DNA of 64,000 bases from UBA8529 sp964390565. GTDB lineage: Bacteria > Bacteroidota > Bacteroidia > Bacteroidales > Tenuifilaceae. This document shows, one piece after another, positions 1-7,639 of the stretch. Under the pieces are notes generated by a model. That model was not told the origin of the DNA and ran no database searches. It saw only the letters and a list, made by a program, of their open reading frames with translations. Each line of letters starts with the position of its first letter. The first letter of the stretch is position 1. The stretch covers positions 23,465 to 87,464 of the forward strand of contig CAYMII010000012.1 in assembly GCA_964390565.1 (NCBI GenBank). The letters run 5' to 3'. The position numbers and the translations under genes were made by a program.

Positions 1-405
1 GTGTCCATTAGGGGTTATTCCAATCGAATCGAGCTTACAAAGTGCTGGGTAATCCTGTTCAAATTTTTTCATCAATCCTCGGTAAACCGAGTAGGTTGGG
101 TATTTATCCCAGTTGGCCATTTGGGCAACGGTAGTTGCCATTGTAATTGACTTTGTGTTGATTGTCGTTTTTGGGATGATAGTATACTTGTAGCCCAACT
201 TTCTAAAGGCAATCATCTGATCGGAATTGGCGTAAGCAAAAACGGTGTCGCCCTTAACATTATCGATGGAGATAGTTCGAGTTAAAGTTGTATTGATTAT
301 CTCCTTGCTAGATTCAATGAATTTGAAATTGAATGACTCCTTTTGCTGGCTAAATGCAAAAAAACGAAGTAGAATTAATATTGATATAAATGCGATTTTT
401 CTCAT
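1..405 (-). CDS. M14-type zinc carboxypeptidase, N-terminal fragment
   Basis: This is the first 135 codons of a gene that runs off the left edge; the ATG is at 405 on the minus strand. It begins with a hydrophobic export signal ending near FAFSQQ. It then has a pro-region and the stretch NWDKYPTYSVYRGLMKKF followed by KLDSIGITPNGH. That pattern (aromatic-rich entry, long helix, then L-x-S-I-G) opens the catalytic domain of M14 metallocarboxypeptidases. The zinc ligands HxxE lie beyond the edge, so activity cannot be judged. The protein is probably secreted. Many Bacteroidota homologues carry a type IX secretion tail, which cannot be checked here. Confidence 0.6.
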   Translation of the reverse strand, partial: MRKIAFISILILLRFFAFSQQKESFNFKFIESSKEIINTTLTRTISIDNVKGDTVFAYANSDQMIAFRKLGYKYTIIPKTTINTKSITMATTVAQMANWDKYPTYSVYRGLMKKFEQDYPALCKLDSIGITPNGH

Positions 406-443
406 CAAATAAAATATTTAATCATCAAATATATGGAGCTTTT

Positions 444-492
444 CACCACGGAGGCACAGACCTGCCTGCCGCTAGGCAGGGTTCACAGAGGT
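444..492 (+). repeat. Dispersed ACCACGGAG...ACAGAG repeat, copy 1
   Basis: This copy starts with ACCACGGAGGCACAGA and resumes with TTCACAGAGG. Between the two parts sits a 20-bp palindromic element. It matches, in inverted orientation, the copy at 599-634. Repeats of the type CCACGGAGGCACAGAG are common in noncoding DNA of environmental bacteria; this is recalled, not searched. Confidence 0.6.
461..480. repeat. Palindrome inside repeat copy 1
   Basis: Seven-base arms CCTGCCT and AGGCAGG flank a six-base centre GCCGCT. The element sits exactly where the flanking repeat is interrupted compared with the copy at 599-634. It therefore looks like a small mobile or REP-like insertion. It is far more GC-rich than its surroundings. 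Confidence 0.55.
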
Positions 493-598
493 TTACTTCG
501 TTGATTACAGATAATAACCTTAATTAGTTCTTTAATAGGAACCAAAACAAACTTATTTTAATGAGCAATCTTCTCCATCGAAAAAAGTTAGCTTCTTC

Positions 599-634
599 CT
601 CTTGTTCTCTGTGTTCTCAGTGTCTCCGTGGTTC
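599..634 (-). repeat. Dispersed ACCACGGAG...ACAGAG repeat, copy 2
   Basis: Read on the minus strand this is AACCACGGAGACACTGAG followed by AACACAGAGAAC. It is the uninterrupted, inverted partner of copy 1. The arms are separated by about 107 bp, so a long imperfect hairpin is possible in single-stranded nucleic acid. Confidence 0.55.
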
Positions 635-751
635 TTCTTTATTTCGATTACTGTTGAATAGTTACAAAGATATTAATATTTAAACGAACTGTAAATGCAA
701 ATGTTCATGCAGTGCTGCAATATTAACAAATTTGAGGGTATCTAAAATAAA

Positions 752-778
752 AAAGACCTGATTGTTCATCAGGTCTTT
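752..778 (-). terminator. Terminator of ychF
   Basis: Perfect 11-bp stem AAAGACCTGAT / ATCAGGTCTTT with a 5-base loop. On the minus strand it is followed by a run of T. It lies 20 bp after the ychF stop codon. Confidence 0.9.
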
Positions 779-797
779 GAAGTATTGAATTGTAAAA

Positions 798-1895
798 CTA
801 TACGTTAAATCTGATGTGTAAGATATCGCCATCCTCTACGATATAGGTTTTACCCTCAACGTGAAGTTTGCCTTTCTCCTTACAAGCGTGCTCCGAGCCA
901 AGCGTGATGAAATCGTTGTACTTGATTACCTCTGCACGGATGAAGCCACGCTCCAAATCACTGTGGATAACTCCTGCAGCCTGTGGTGCAGTCATCCCTT
1001 TTTTGATTGTCCAAGCACGATTCTCTTTTTGACCAATGGTGAAAAAAGTTTCAAGGTCGAGCAAAGTATACGCTGCGCGTATAAGCTTGTTAACGCCAGG
1101 TTCTGTTAGCCCAACATCCTTTAGGAATGCTGTTCTATCCTCTTCGCTATCCAATTCTGCGATATCAGCCTCTACTTTACCTGCAATGATTAATATCTCG
1201 GTATCCTCGTTTTTAAAGAATTCCTTTACCTTCTCAACATACTTGTTGCCTTTTACAGCCGATGACTCATCAACATTACAAACGTAAATAACAGGTTTTG
1301 TCGAAAGTAGGAAAAGGTCGGCAATAAAGCGTTTATCATGCTCTTCAACAGGAGCAGTTCTTGCGCTTTGGAACGATTCCAAATGATCTTTATATACTTT
1401 TAGAACTTCAGTGCCATGCTTCGCATCCTTGTCGCCAGTTTTAATGAGCTTTTCAAGGCGTTGAATCTTTTTCTCAATCGATTCAAGATCCTTAACCTGA
1501 AGTTCGAAATTCACGGTTTCGATATCGCGAACTGGGTCAACCGAACCATCAACGTGGGGTAGGTTTTCGTCGTCGAAGCAACGAAGTACATGGATTAGCG
1601 CATCGCAATTACGGATATCTCCTAAAAAACTATTACCCATCCCTTCGCCCTTGTTGGCACCCTTTGCTAAACCGGGGATATCAACAATTTCAACAGTTGT
1701 ATGAACCGTTCTGTCGGTAGGTTGAAATTTCTCCAAAACGTAAAGCCTATCGTCAGGTACGTTTATTATGCTGATATTCGATTTGTTAGAACTGAAGGCG
1801 AAATTGCTTGCCTGTGCCTTGGTGCTCGACATGCAGTTGAAAATGGTTGTCTTTCCAACATTAGTTATTCCTATGATACCACACTGTAAACCCAT
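798..1895 (-). CDS. ychF: Redox-regulated ATPase YchF (OLA1 family)
   Basis: A cytosolic, ribosome-associated P-loop ATPase of the Obg-related family, 365 aa, the usual length. The G1 loop GITNVGKT is at residues 9-16 and G3 DIPG at 72-75. NVDE (207-210) stands in place of the GTPase NKxD, the hallmark that makes YchF prefer ATP. A coiled-coil insertion (about 130-180) and a C-terminal TGS domain (about 280-365) follow. I chose the ATG at 1895 because MGLQCGI is the conserved family start; an in-frame ATG at 1922 would add nine unusual residues. It is transcribed alone, divergently from the transketolase operon, and ends at a strong terminator. Confidence 0.95.
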   Translation of the reverse strand: MGLQCGIIGITNVGKTTIFNCMSSTKAQASNFAFSSNKSNISIINVPDDRLYVLEKFQPTDRTVHTTVEIVDIPGLAKGANKGEGMGNSFLGDIRNCDALIHVLRCFDDENLPHVDGSVDPVRDIETVNFELQVKDLESIEKKIQRLEKLIKTGDKDAKHGTEVLKVYKDHLESFQSARTAPVEEHDKRFIADLFLLSTKPVIYVCNVDESSAVKGNKYVEKVKEFFKNEDTEILIIAGKVEADIAELDSEEDRTAFLKDVGLTEPGVNKLIRAAYTLLDLETFFTIGQKENRAWTIKKGMTAPQAAGVIHSDLERGFIRAEVIKYNDFITLGSEHACKEKGKLHVEGKTYIVEDGDILHIRFNV

Positions 1896-2090
1896 TGTTG
1901 TATTTGTTAATTTGGACTGCAAATTTAGACCTTTTTTCCATTAAATTTTTCTGTTTTTTTCTTTTTGCTGTTGAAAAATGCCTTAAAATCATTGCATTTT
2001 TATTCGCAACTCACGTCATGCGTGTGGATTTTACAATTACATTTGCAAATTGGGTTTTTGTTGATTTTTTTAATCTATAAATAGATATAA

Positions 2091-2936
2091 ATGGCTGATA
2101 TTCAAAATTTAAAAACAATTGCAGCGCAAGTTCGTCGTGATGTAATCCGTATGATTCATAAACCAGCAAGCGGTCACCCAGGGGGTTCGCTAGGCTGTGC
2201 CGACTTTTTTACTGCATTGTATTTCGATACGTTGAGCATCGATCCTAAAAACTTCACCATGGATGGAAAAGGTGAAGATCTTTTTTTCCTTTCAAACGGT
2301 CACCTTTCGGCAGTTTGGTATAGCGTAATGGCTCGTCGAGGTTTCTTCGATGTTAGCGAGCTAAGCACCTTCCGAATTATTGGTACTCGTTTACAAGGTC
2401 ACCCAACCACAGCCGAGCATCTAGAGGGTATTCGAATTGCATCAGGTTCGCTTGGTCAAGGCCTTTCAGTTGCTTGTGGTGCAGCTTTAGCTAAGAAGTT
2501 GAATGGCGATAAGCATCTAGTTTACACCCTTCATGGCGATGGCGAATTGCAAGAGGGTCAAATTTGGGAAGCAGTAATGTATGCTGCGGCCAATAAGGTT
2601 GATAATTTAATTTCAACAGTCGATTATAACGGACAGCAGATTGATGGTCCGGTTGATAAAGTTCTTTCACTTGGCGATCTTAAAGCAAAATGGGTTGCTT
2701 TCGGATGGGATGTTGTTGAAATGAACGGCAACGTAATGGAAGAGGTTGTTAAAGGTTTTGCCGAGGCAAAATCGAGAAATGGAAAAGGTAAACCTGTAGT
2801 TATCATCATGAAAACGGAGATGGGTATGGGCGTTGATTTTATGATGGGAACTCACAAATGGCATGGTAAGTCACCAAACGACGACGAGTTTGCTCGTGCA
2901 ATGGCGCAGCTACCAGCAACCATTGGTGATTTTTAA
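2091..2936 (+). CDS. Transketolase, N-terminal (TPP-binding) subunit
   Basis: This is the thiamine-pyrophosphate half of a two-subunit transketolase (281 aa) of the pentose phosphate pathway. It moves two-carbon ketol units between sugar phosphates. SGHPGGSLG at residues 27-35 and GDGELQEG (149-156) with N180 form the pyrophosphate/Mg-binding motif; a conserved H103 lies in QGHP. The partner half is the third gene of this cluster, with a methylglyoxal-synthase-like gene between them. Spacings of 33 bp and 70 bp suggest one transcript. Two-gene transketolases are known in many bacteria and archaea; the interposed gene is the unusual part. Confidence 0.93.
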   Translation: MADIQNLKTIAAQVRRDVIRMIHKPASGHPGGSLGCADFFTALYFDTLSIDPKNFTMDGKGEDLFFLSNGHLSAVWYSVMARRGFFDVSELSTFRIIGTRLQGHPTTAEHLEGIRIASGSLGQGLSVACGAALAKKLNGDKHLVYTLHGDGELQEGQIWEAVMYAAANKVDNLISTVDYNGQQIDGPVDKVLSLGDLKAKWVAFGWDVVEMNGNVMEEVVKGFAEAKSRNGKGKPVVIIMKTEMGMGVDFMMGTHKWHGKSPNDDEFARAMAQLPATIGDF

Positions 2937-2969
2937 TGTTTTATATAAGAACTATTTAATTTATAAGAG

Positions 2970-3368
2970 ATGAAAAATATAGCAGTTATTGCACACGATG
3001 CAAAAAAGCCTGAGTTAGTTCGATTTTTAAAAGATCATGCCGATTGGTTACCAGGTGTTAACCTTCTTGCCACAGGCCGAACTGCCGAATTTATCGAATC
3101 GCAAGGGTTGAATTGTAAGCATCTTAGCCCTGGCGTTTCTGGTGGATATAATCAAATTACCGAGATGATTGGTCGTAAAGAGATTGATATCGTTATCTTC
3201 CTTCGCGATCATAAGGTGGTTCAGCAGCATCACGAGGATATTCGTTACTTGCTTGAGGCTTGCAACATGAACAATATTCCACTTGCAACTAATTACGCTA
3301 GCGCCGAGCTAATCATTCTTGGTTTGATTAAGAAAGAGGCAACCGAAAGGGTTCAGCGTAATAAATAG
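2970..3368 (+). CDS. Methylglyoxal synthase-like protein lacking the catalytic Asp
   Basis: 132 aa, one MGS-like domain. The family enzyme converts dihydroxyacetone phosphate to methylglyoxal plus phosphate. Compared with E. coli MgsA from memory, AHD (8-10), the phosphate loop ATGRT (34-38), D80 (for D91), H87 (for H98) and D90 (for D101) are kept. The catalytic base D71 of the GGDQQ motif is Tyr60 here (GGYNQ). The protein may therefore be inactive as a synthase, or may be a sugar-phosphate-binding regulator, as MGS-like domains are in CarB. Its place between the two transketolase halves supports a role with that enzyme. Fold assignment is firm; function is inference. Confidence 0.8.
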   Translation: MKNIAVIAHDAKKPELVRFLKDHADWLPGVNLLATGRTAEFIESQGLNCKHLSPGVSGGYNQITEMIGRKEIDIVIFLRDHKVVQQHHEDIRYLLEACNMNNIPLATNYASAELIILGLIKKEATERVQRNK

Positions 3369-3438
3369 TTCTAGTCAGTTTTTAAAGCCTTTAAGCTTAA
3401 ATAAGAGGGATGCAATCTCTCTCAAAAAAGACAATTAG

Positions 3439-4392
3439 ATGAAGAAAATAGTATCAACAGGAAATAAAGATACCCGCTCTGGTTTTGGAGCAGGCTTACA
3501 CGAACTTGGGAAAAAGAATCCTAACGTTGTTGCCCTTTGTGCCGACCTTATTGGCTCGCTCAAAATGGACGATTTTGTAAAAGATTTTCCCGAAAGATTT
3601 TTTCAAACAGGTATTGCTGAGGCAAACATGATTGGCTTGGCTGCAGGGTTAACCATTGGTGGTAAAATTCCATTCACTGGTACTTTTGCCGGATTCTCTA
3701 CCGGTCGTGTTTACGACCAAATTCGCCAAAGCGTAGCCTATTCAAACAAGAATGTGAAAATTTGCGCTTCGCATGCAGGTATTACCCTTGGCGAGGATGG
3801 TGCTACGCACCAAATTATGGAGGATATTGGGTTGATGAAAATGCTACCAAACATGGTCGTTATTAACCCAGCCGACTATAATCAAACTAAAGCAGCAACT
3901 TTAGCAATTGCTGAGTATGTAGGTCCTGTTTACCTTCGTTTTGGACGCCCAGTTGTTCCAAACTTTACACCTGAAAACGAGCCTCTCATCATTGGTAAAG
4001 CCGTTACAATGATTGAGGGCAAGGATGTAAGTATCTTTGCAACTGGCCATATGCTTTGGAAAGCCATTGAGGCTGCCGAGGCTCTTGAGGCTCAAGGAAT
4101 CAGCGCAGAGGTTATCAATATTCATACCATCAAACCTTTAGATGAGGAGGCAATTCTTAAATCGGTTACCAAAACTGGTTGTGCTGTATCAGCCGAGGAG
4201 CATTTGATGAATGGTGGTTTAGGCGATAGCATCGCTCAACTACTTGCCCGCAAGTTACCTCGTCCACTCGAGATGGTTGCTGTTAACGATAAGTTTGGCG
4301 AAAGCGGTAAACCCGAAGAGTTGATGAAAAAGTATGGCCTCGATTCAACAAACGTTGTTGATGCAGCTAAAAAAGCAATCGCTCGTAAGTAG
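3439..4392 (+). CDS. Transketolase, C-terminal subunit
   Basis: Pyrimidine-binding and C-terminal domains of the split transketolase, 317 aa. GIAEANMIGLAAGL (58-71) contains the glutamate (E61) that activates the TPP aminopyrimidine ring. HAGITLGEDGATHQ follows, in the substrate-channel region. The C-terminal domain begins near residue 180 (GKAVTMIEGKDVSIFATGHM). It would pair with the N-terminal subunit at 2091-2936 into the usual transketolase dimer. The next gene, an ECF sigma factor, starts only 12 bp after the stop, so read-through into it is possible. Confidence 0.93.
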   Translation: MKKIVSTGNKDTRSGFGAGLHELGKKNPNVVALCADLIGSLKMDDFVKDFPERFFQTGIAEANMIGLAAGLTIGGKIPFTGTFAGFSTGRVYDQIRQSVAYSNKNVKICASHAGITLGEDGATHQIMEDIGLMKMLPNMVVINPADYNQTKAATLAIAEYVGPVYLRFGRPVVPNFTPENEPLIIGKAVTMIEGKDVSIFATGHMLWKAIEAAEALEAQGISAEVINIHTIKPLDEEAILKSVTKTGCAVSAEEHLMNGGLGDSIAQLLARKLPRPLEMVAVNDKFGESGKPEELMKKYGLDSTNVVDAAKKAIARK

Positions 4393-4404
4393 TCTTGCCA
4401 AAGA

Positions 4405-4953
4405 ATGAATAATTACAGCGATAAGGAGCTGCTCGAGATGTATCGCAATAGCGATACTCAGAACTATGCATTTAACCTTATCGTTCGTAAGTATCAGGAG
4501 CGAATTTACTGGCATGTTCGCAAAATCGTAATCAATCACGACGATGCCGATGATGTTGTACAGAACACCTTTCTAAAGGTTTGGGGAGGTCTTCAGCACT
4601 TTCGCGAGGACTCCCAGTTGTACACATGGCTTTACCGAATTGCCACTAATGAGGCGTTGACTTTTTTAAAAAGAAAACGCACAAAGTACTTTTTGCCATT
4701 AATCGATGTAGAGCAGCAGCTATCTAATAGCCTCGAAACCGATCCGTACTTCGATGGGAATGAACTACAGCTGAAACTTCAAAAGGCCATTGTTAGACTG
4801 CCTGAGAAGCAACGATTGGTATTTAATATGAAGTATTTTGAGGAGATGAAATACGAGGATATGTCGGAAGTTCTTGGCACATCTGTTGGTGCGTTAAAGG
4901 CATCGTTTCATCATGCGATGAAAAAAATTGAAAAATTTTTAGAAGAAGATTAA
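4405..4953 (+). CDS. ECF-type RNA polymerase sigma factor
   Basis: 182 aa. Region 2 covers roughly residues 20-90 (AFNLIVRKYQERIYW, then DDADDVVQNTFLKVW and TWLYRIATNEAL). Region 4 covers about 125-178 (LPEKQRLVFNMKYFEEM, then a helix-turn-helix around YEDMSEVLGTSVGALKASFHHA). There is no region 1 or 3, which defines the extracytoplasmic-function class. Two small envelope genes follow closely: a single-pass membrane protein and a Spy-like lipoprotein. The unit looks like a sigma / membrane anti-sigma / periplasmic sensor set. It starts 12 bp after the transketolase stop. Confidence 0.92.
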   Translation: MNNYSDKELLEMYRNSDTQNYAFNLIVRKYQERIYWHVRKIVINHDDADDVVQNTFLKVWGGLQHFREDSQLYTWLYRIATNEALTFLKRKRTKYFLPLIDVEQQLSNSLETDPYFDGNELQLKLQKAIVRLPEKQRLVFNMKYFEEMKYEDMSEVLGTSVGALKASFHHAMKKIEKFLEED

Positions 4954-5002
4954 ACCCTTTTAAAGGGTAAATGTCATACTTTCAGAAGAATTATATAAAG
5001 AG

Positions 5003-5458
5003 ATGAGTGATTTAGAAACATTTGGACCAAAATTGACCGAGGCCGGGAAAAGGAACCCATATAAGGTTCCTGAGGGTTATTTTGATGGTTTGCCATCGAG
5101 GGTTCAAGAATTTTGTAAGAAACAAGAGACCGACGAGGTTTCAACTAGCTGGGCTGTTACATTAAGGACACAGCTTGCGCTTGCTGCAGGAATTTGCCTT
5201 TTTGCAATGCTTGCTTTAACTGGCTATTACTATTCAAAGCAAGTTGGACTTAACAGCCCATTTACAAAGGATTATATTAAAATAGTTGAGGAGAGCGGAA
5301 CTGAGTTTGAAGAGTTTCAGCTTTATGAGGCTGTAAATAAAGGTGTTAGAAAGGATTCTGTTAAAAATCAAAAGAACGATGAGCTAATGGATTACCTTTT
5401 AAACGACTATATCGAAAATGGTACTCTACTTGAACCAACAAGAACAATTAAGCCGTAA
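5003..5458 (+). CDS. Small single-pass membrane protein, possible anti-sigma factor
   Basis: 151 aa, not recognised as a named family. An N-terminal cytosolic part of about 50 residues includes KRNPYKVPEGYFDGLPSRVQEF, a motif often seen in proteins next to Bacteroidota ECF sigma factors. One transmembrane helix follows (about 52-73, LALAAGICLFAMLALTGYYY), then an acidic C-terminal part outside. It sits 49 bp after the sigma gene and its stop overlaps the next start by one base (TAATG). Position and topology fit an anti-sigma or sigma-docking protein, but no zinc-binding HxxxCxxC motif is present. Confidence 0.65.
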   Translation: MSDLETFGPKLTEAGKRNPYKVPEGYFDGLPSRVQEFCKKQETDEVSTSWAVTLRTQLALAAGICLFAMLALTGYYYSKQVGLNSPFTKDYIKIVEESGTEFEEFQLYEAVNKGVRKDSVKNQKNDELMDYLLNDYIENGTLLEPTRTIKP

Positions 5459-5898
5459 TGAATAGGAAGACAATTATATTATTACTCGTTTCGTTAATTC
5501 TTTTCTCTTGTAAATCAAAAGTGGAGAAGGGCGAGGCGGAGCTTAAAGCCGAAAAGGTAGCTTTTTTCAATAAAAAGTTGAACCTTACTAAGGAAGAGGC
5601 TGAACTCTTTTGGCCTGTTTATGATGAGTATTGGGTTAAGAAAAATCAGATATACGATAATAGACGCTCAGCAATGAAGTACTGTGGTAAGAATATCGAG
5701 AAGCTTTCTAGCAAAGAGATTGCTGAATATGCTGATATGTACGTCAATTTCAAAAAGCAGGAAGCGGATTTGCTTGTAGAATTCAATGATAAGTTTAAGC
5801 AAGTACTTCCCCCAACAAAGGTTTTTCTGCTTTATCAAACCGATTACGAGTTTAAAAACTATCTTCTAAAACAAATTCAGAATTCTGGAAACAATTAG
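5458..5898 (+). CDS. Spy/CpxP-like periplasmic lipoprotein beside the sigma factor
   Basis: 146 aa. The signal sequence ends in LFSC with the lipidation Cys at 18. The mature part is helical and charged and opens with KVAFFNKKLNLTKEEAELFWPVYDEY. Similar proteins in Bacteroidota are called sensor of ECF-type sigma factor and resemble the LTxEQ helices of Spy/CpxP/CnrX. It overlaps the preceding gene by one base, so translation is probably coupled. It likely sits on the periplasmic side and senses envelope state for the sigma factor. The metal- or misfolding-sensing role is inference. Confidence 0.7.
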   Translation: MNRKTIILLLVSLILFSCKSKVEKGEAELKAEKVAFFNKKLNLTKEEAELFWPVYDEYWVKKNQIYDNRRSAMKYCGKNIEKLSSKEIAEYADMYVNFKKQEADLLVEFNDKFKQVLPPTKVFLLYQTDYEFKNYLLKQIQNSGNN

Positions 5899-6009
5899 GG
5901 TTTTGGCGAACTCTTTGTTTTTATTGATGAACTTGCAGTTTGTTTTGATAGAAATTATCTTTAAAATCAACTTGACACTTTTTTAGCAAATATCATATAC
6001 TTCGATTGC

Positions 6010-6017
6010 TATATTTG
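6010..6017 (+). promoter_or_regulatory. Candidate -7 box for the SiaC-family gene
   Basis: TATATTTG fits the Bacteroidota -7 consensus TAnnTTTG and lies 26 bp before the ATG at 6044. No good -33 TTTG is at the right distance. A TTGACA (5972-5977) with TATACT (5996-6001), spacer 18, lies just upstream and could be an alternative. Confidence 0.4.
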
Positions 6018-6043
6018 TTGAGTTACTAACTCATGCAAAAGGT

Positions 6044-6472
6044 ATGGCAGGTGTTGAAATTAGCAGCGGAATGGCTGAAGATGTAATGGTTTTAGAGAGT
6101 TTGTTCATCCCAGGAACAAAGCAAACCCCCGAAATTTCTTGCAATAAAACCTCTGGTGAAGTTTCGTTTAAAGGGAATTTCATTTCGAGCAACCCCAGTG
6201 AATTGATTGAGCCTATACAGAAATGGCTTTACGAATTCATTAAAATGAAAAAAACAGCAGGGATAACCCTTGCTTTTCGGTTAACCTATTTGAATTGCAC
6301 ATCTGGTAAATCGCTCTGTAAACTTTTCCAACAGGCGGAGATGATTCAGGAGATGGGAGCGAACATAAGCGTTGACCTCTACTACGAGGAAGATGATACC
6401 GATATGCTCGATTGGTGCAAGGAGATGAAAAGCAGCTATAGCTTGCCGTTTAGCCTGTCGAAAGTCAATTAA
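6044..6472 (+). CDS. SiaC-family regulatory phosphoprotein (DUF1987)
   Basis: 142 aa. The family hallmarks are IPGTKQTPEI near the start, GEVSFKGNFISSNPSELIEPIQKWL (the long central strand-helix) and LTYLNCTSGKSL. In Pseudomonas, SiaC is phosphorylated by the kinase SiaB on a threonine in the NTSS loop, and its unphosphorylated form activates the diguanylate cyclase SiaD. Here the loop reads N84-C85-T86-S87-G88-K89, so the usual Thr position is Cys and the next residue is Thr. A SiaB-type kinase is encoded at 43049-43630. Met15 is an alternative start. No partner gene is adjacent. Confidence 0.8.
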   Translation: MAGVEISSGMAEDVMVLESLFIPGTKQTPEISCNKTSGEVSFKGNFISSNPSELIEPIQKWLYEFIKMKKTAGITLAFRLTYLNCTSGKSLCKLFQQAEMIQEMGANISVDLYYEEDDTDMLDWCKEMKSSYSLPFSLSKVN

Positions 6473-6524
6473 TCTTATTTGCCATAAATAGTTGATTCCC
6501 CTTAGCTCTAAGGAGAAAAGTAAC

Positions 6525-7547
6525 TTATTTGCTGATTACTTTCCTTGCCATGCTTTGAGCAATAATACTTGCAGCCATTAGCTGTAGCGCATGGTATATC
6601 ATCAAAGGCAATAGGATTATTCCGGTTGCCGCTGCATTTGGAAACAATACCTTCGACATTACAGTTCCGTGAACCAATGACTTTTTCGATCCGCAGAAAA
6701 CAGCCGTTATATTATCTTCGCGATTAAATCCCATGATCTTACTAACCAAAGAGATAATGGCATAAGCAAGAAAGAATAGGGCAATCATCGATATGCCAAG
6801 TATAATGATGTCTACCGCTCCGTGTCCGCTGAAAAGGTGCTTTGAGAACGATTCGCAAAAGGCGGTATAGATAATTAGCAGAATTACACCCTGATCGAAA
6901 TAGCGCATGGTTTTACGATGCTTCTCGGCAAAAGCCCCAAACTTAAAGTGAAGTAATATACCTAATGTTACTGGGACTAAAACTTGAATTATTAGCTTGA
7001 TAATTACGTCTGTTAAATCAAACCCCTGAGCACTTGTTGTTAGCACAATACCCATCCATAATGGGGTTATGAAAACACCAATCAAACTCGAAATACTTGC
7101 GTTGAAAATGGCCGCGGGGATATTCCCTCCTGCTATGGAAACCATCACAACAGAAGAAGATACAGTTGATGGCAACGCAGCAACATAAAAAGCACCCAAC
7201 CAGAATAGATCATTCCCGTTATTGCCAAAAAATCTTTTAAGTAGAAGCAGAATTACTGGGAAAAGCACAAATGTTGATAGCTGAACAACCGCATGCAATC
7301 GCCAATTGCTTAGCCCTTCGCGAAGTTTCTGTGGACTTAAGCGCAAACCATAAAAAAAGAAAATTAGCGAAACGCCATATCCAGCAATGCTTTTGAGCGA
7401 GAACAACCCTTTTTGTATCCCGGGTGCTGACCAGAAGTAGGCCAGTACAATCATGCCAATAAGAGCAAGAATAAACCAATCGAGCCCAAATCGTAGGACT
7501 GTGGTTTTTGCTTTTTTAAGGAATTTGATAATGTCAGAGATATTCAT
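6525..7547 (-). CDS. Bile acid:sodium symporter family (SBF-like) transporter
   Basis: 340 aa integral membrane protein with about ten hydrophobic segments. The segment GVSLIFFFYGLRLSPQKLREGLSNWRLHAVVQ and the crossover region LPSTVSSSVVMVSIAGGNIPAAIFNASISSLIGVFITP are typical of the BASS/SBF-like branch (PF13593). Members are thought to move organic anions with sodium; the substrate cannot be read from sequence. The late segment FCGSKKSLVHGTVMSKVLF is also conserved in this branch. It stands alone, convergent with the SiaC-family gene. Confidence 0.85.
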   Translation of the reverse strand: MNISDIIKFLKKAKTTVLRFGLDWFILALIGMIVLAYFWSAPGIQKGLFSLKSIAGYGVSLIFFFYGLRLSPQKLREGLSNWRLHAVVQLSTFVLFPVILLLLKRFFGNNGNDLFWLGAFYVAALPSTVSSSVVMVSIAGGNIPAAIFNASISSLIGVFITPLWMGIVLTTSAQGFDLTDVIIKLIIQVLVPVTLGILLHFKFGAFAEKHRKTMRYFDQGVILLIIYTAFCESFSKHLFSGHGAVDIIILGISMIALFFLAYAIISLVSKIMGFNREDNITAVFCGSKKSLVHGTVMSKVLFPNAAATGIILLPLMIYHALQLMAASIIAQSMARKVISK

Positions 7548-7584
7548 AAATGATTGCCGCTCTCAAAATTAAACAAAAGAAAAA

Positions 7585-7623
7585 CTAACCAACGTTTTTA
7601 CTTTCATAAAAAACATTGGTTAG
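7585..7623 (-). terminator. Terminator of the repetitive surface protein gene
   Basis: Long imperfect stem: CTAACCAAcGTTTTTA pairs with TAAAAAACaTTGGTTAG. On the minus strand it is followed by TTTTTCTTTTG. It lies 17 bp past the stop at 7640. Confidence 0.8.
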
Positions 7624-7639
7624 CCTAAAATAAAAAAGT

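Larger units (their letters stand above)
406..797. other. 392-bp intergenic spacer without a gene
   Basis: This spacer lies between the M14 peptidase start and the ychF stop. It holds two inverted copies of a dispersed repeat (444-492 and 599-634), a small palindrome (461-480) and the ychF terminator (752-778). I see no convincing open reading frame in it. The part between the repeat copies is AT-rich and shows nothing else recognisable. Confidence 0.7.

Noticed and set aside
3380..3438. Weak hairpin between the MGS-like and transketolase C genes
   Set aside because: AGAGGGA/TCTCTCT has a G-T pair, a short stem and no T tract, so it is not a convincing terminator.
5972..6001. TTGACA-18-TATACT, a sigma70-style promoter before the SiaC gene
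   Set aside because: Bacteroidota primary sigma uses TTTG/TAnnTTTG; the closer TATATTTG at 6010 is preferred, though the other was not excluded.
6500..6513. CCTTAG/CTAAGG hairpin between siaC and the SBF-like gene
   Set aside because: Six-bp stem with a 2-base loop and no T run on either strand.
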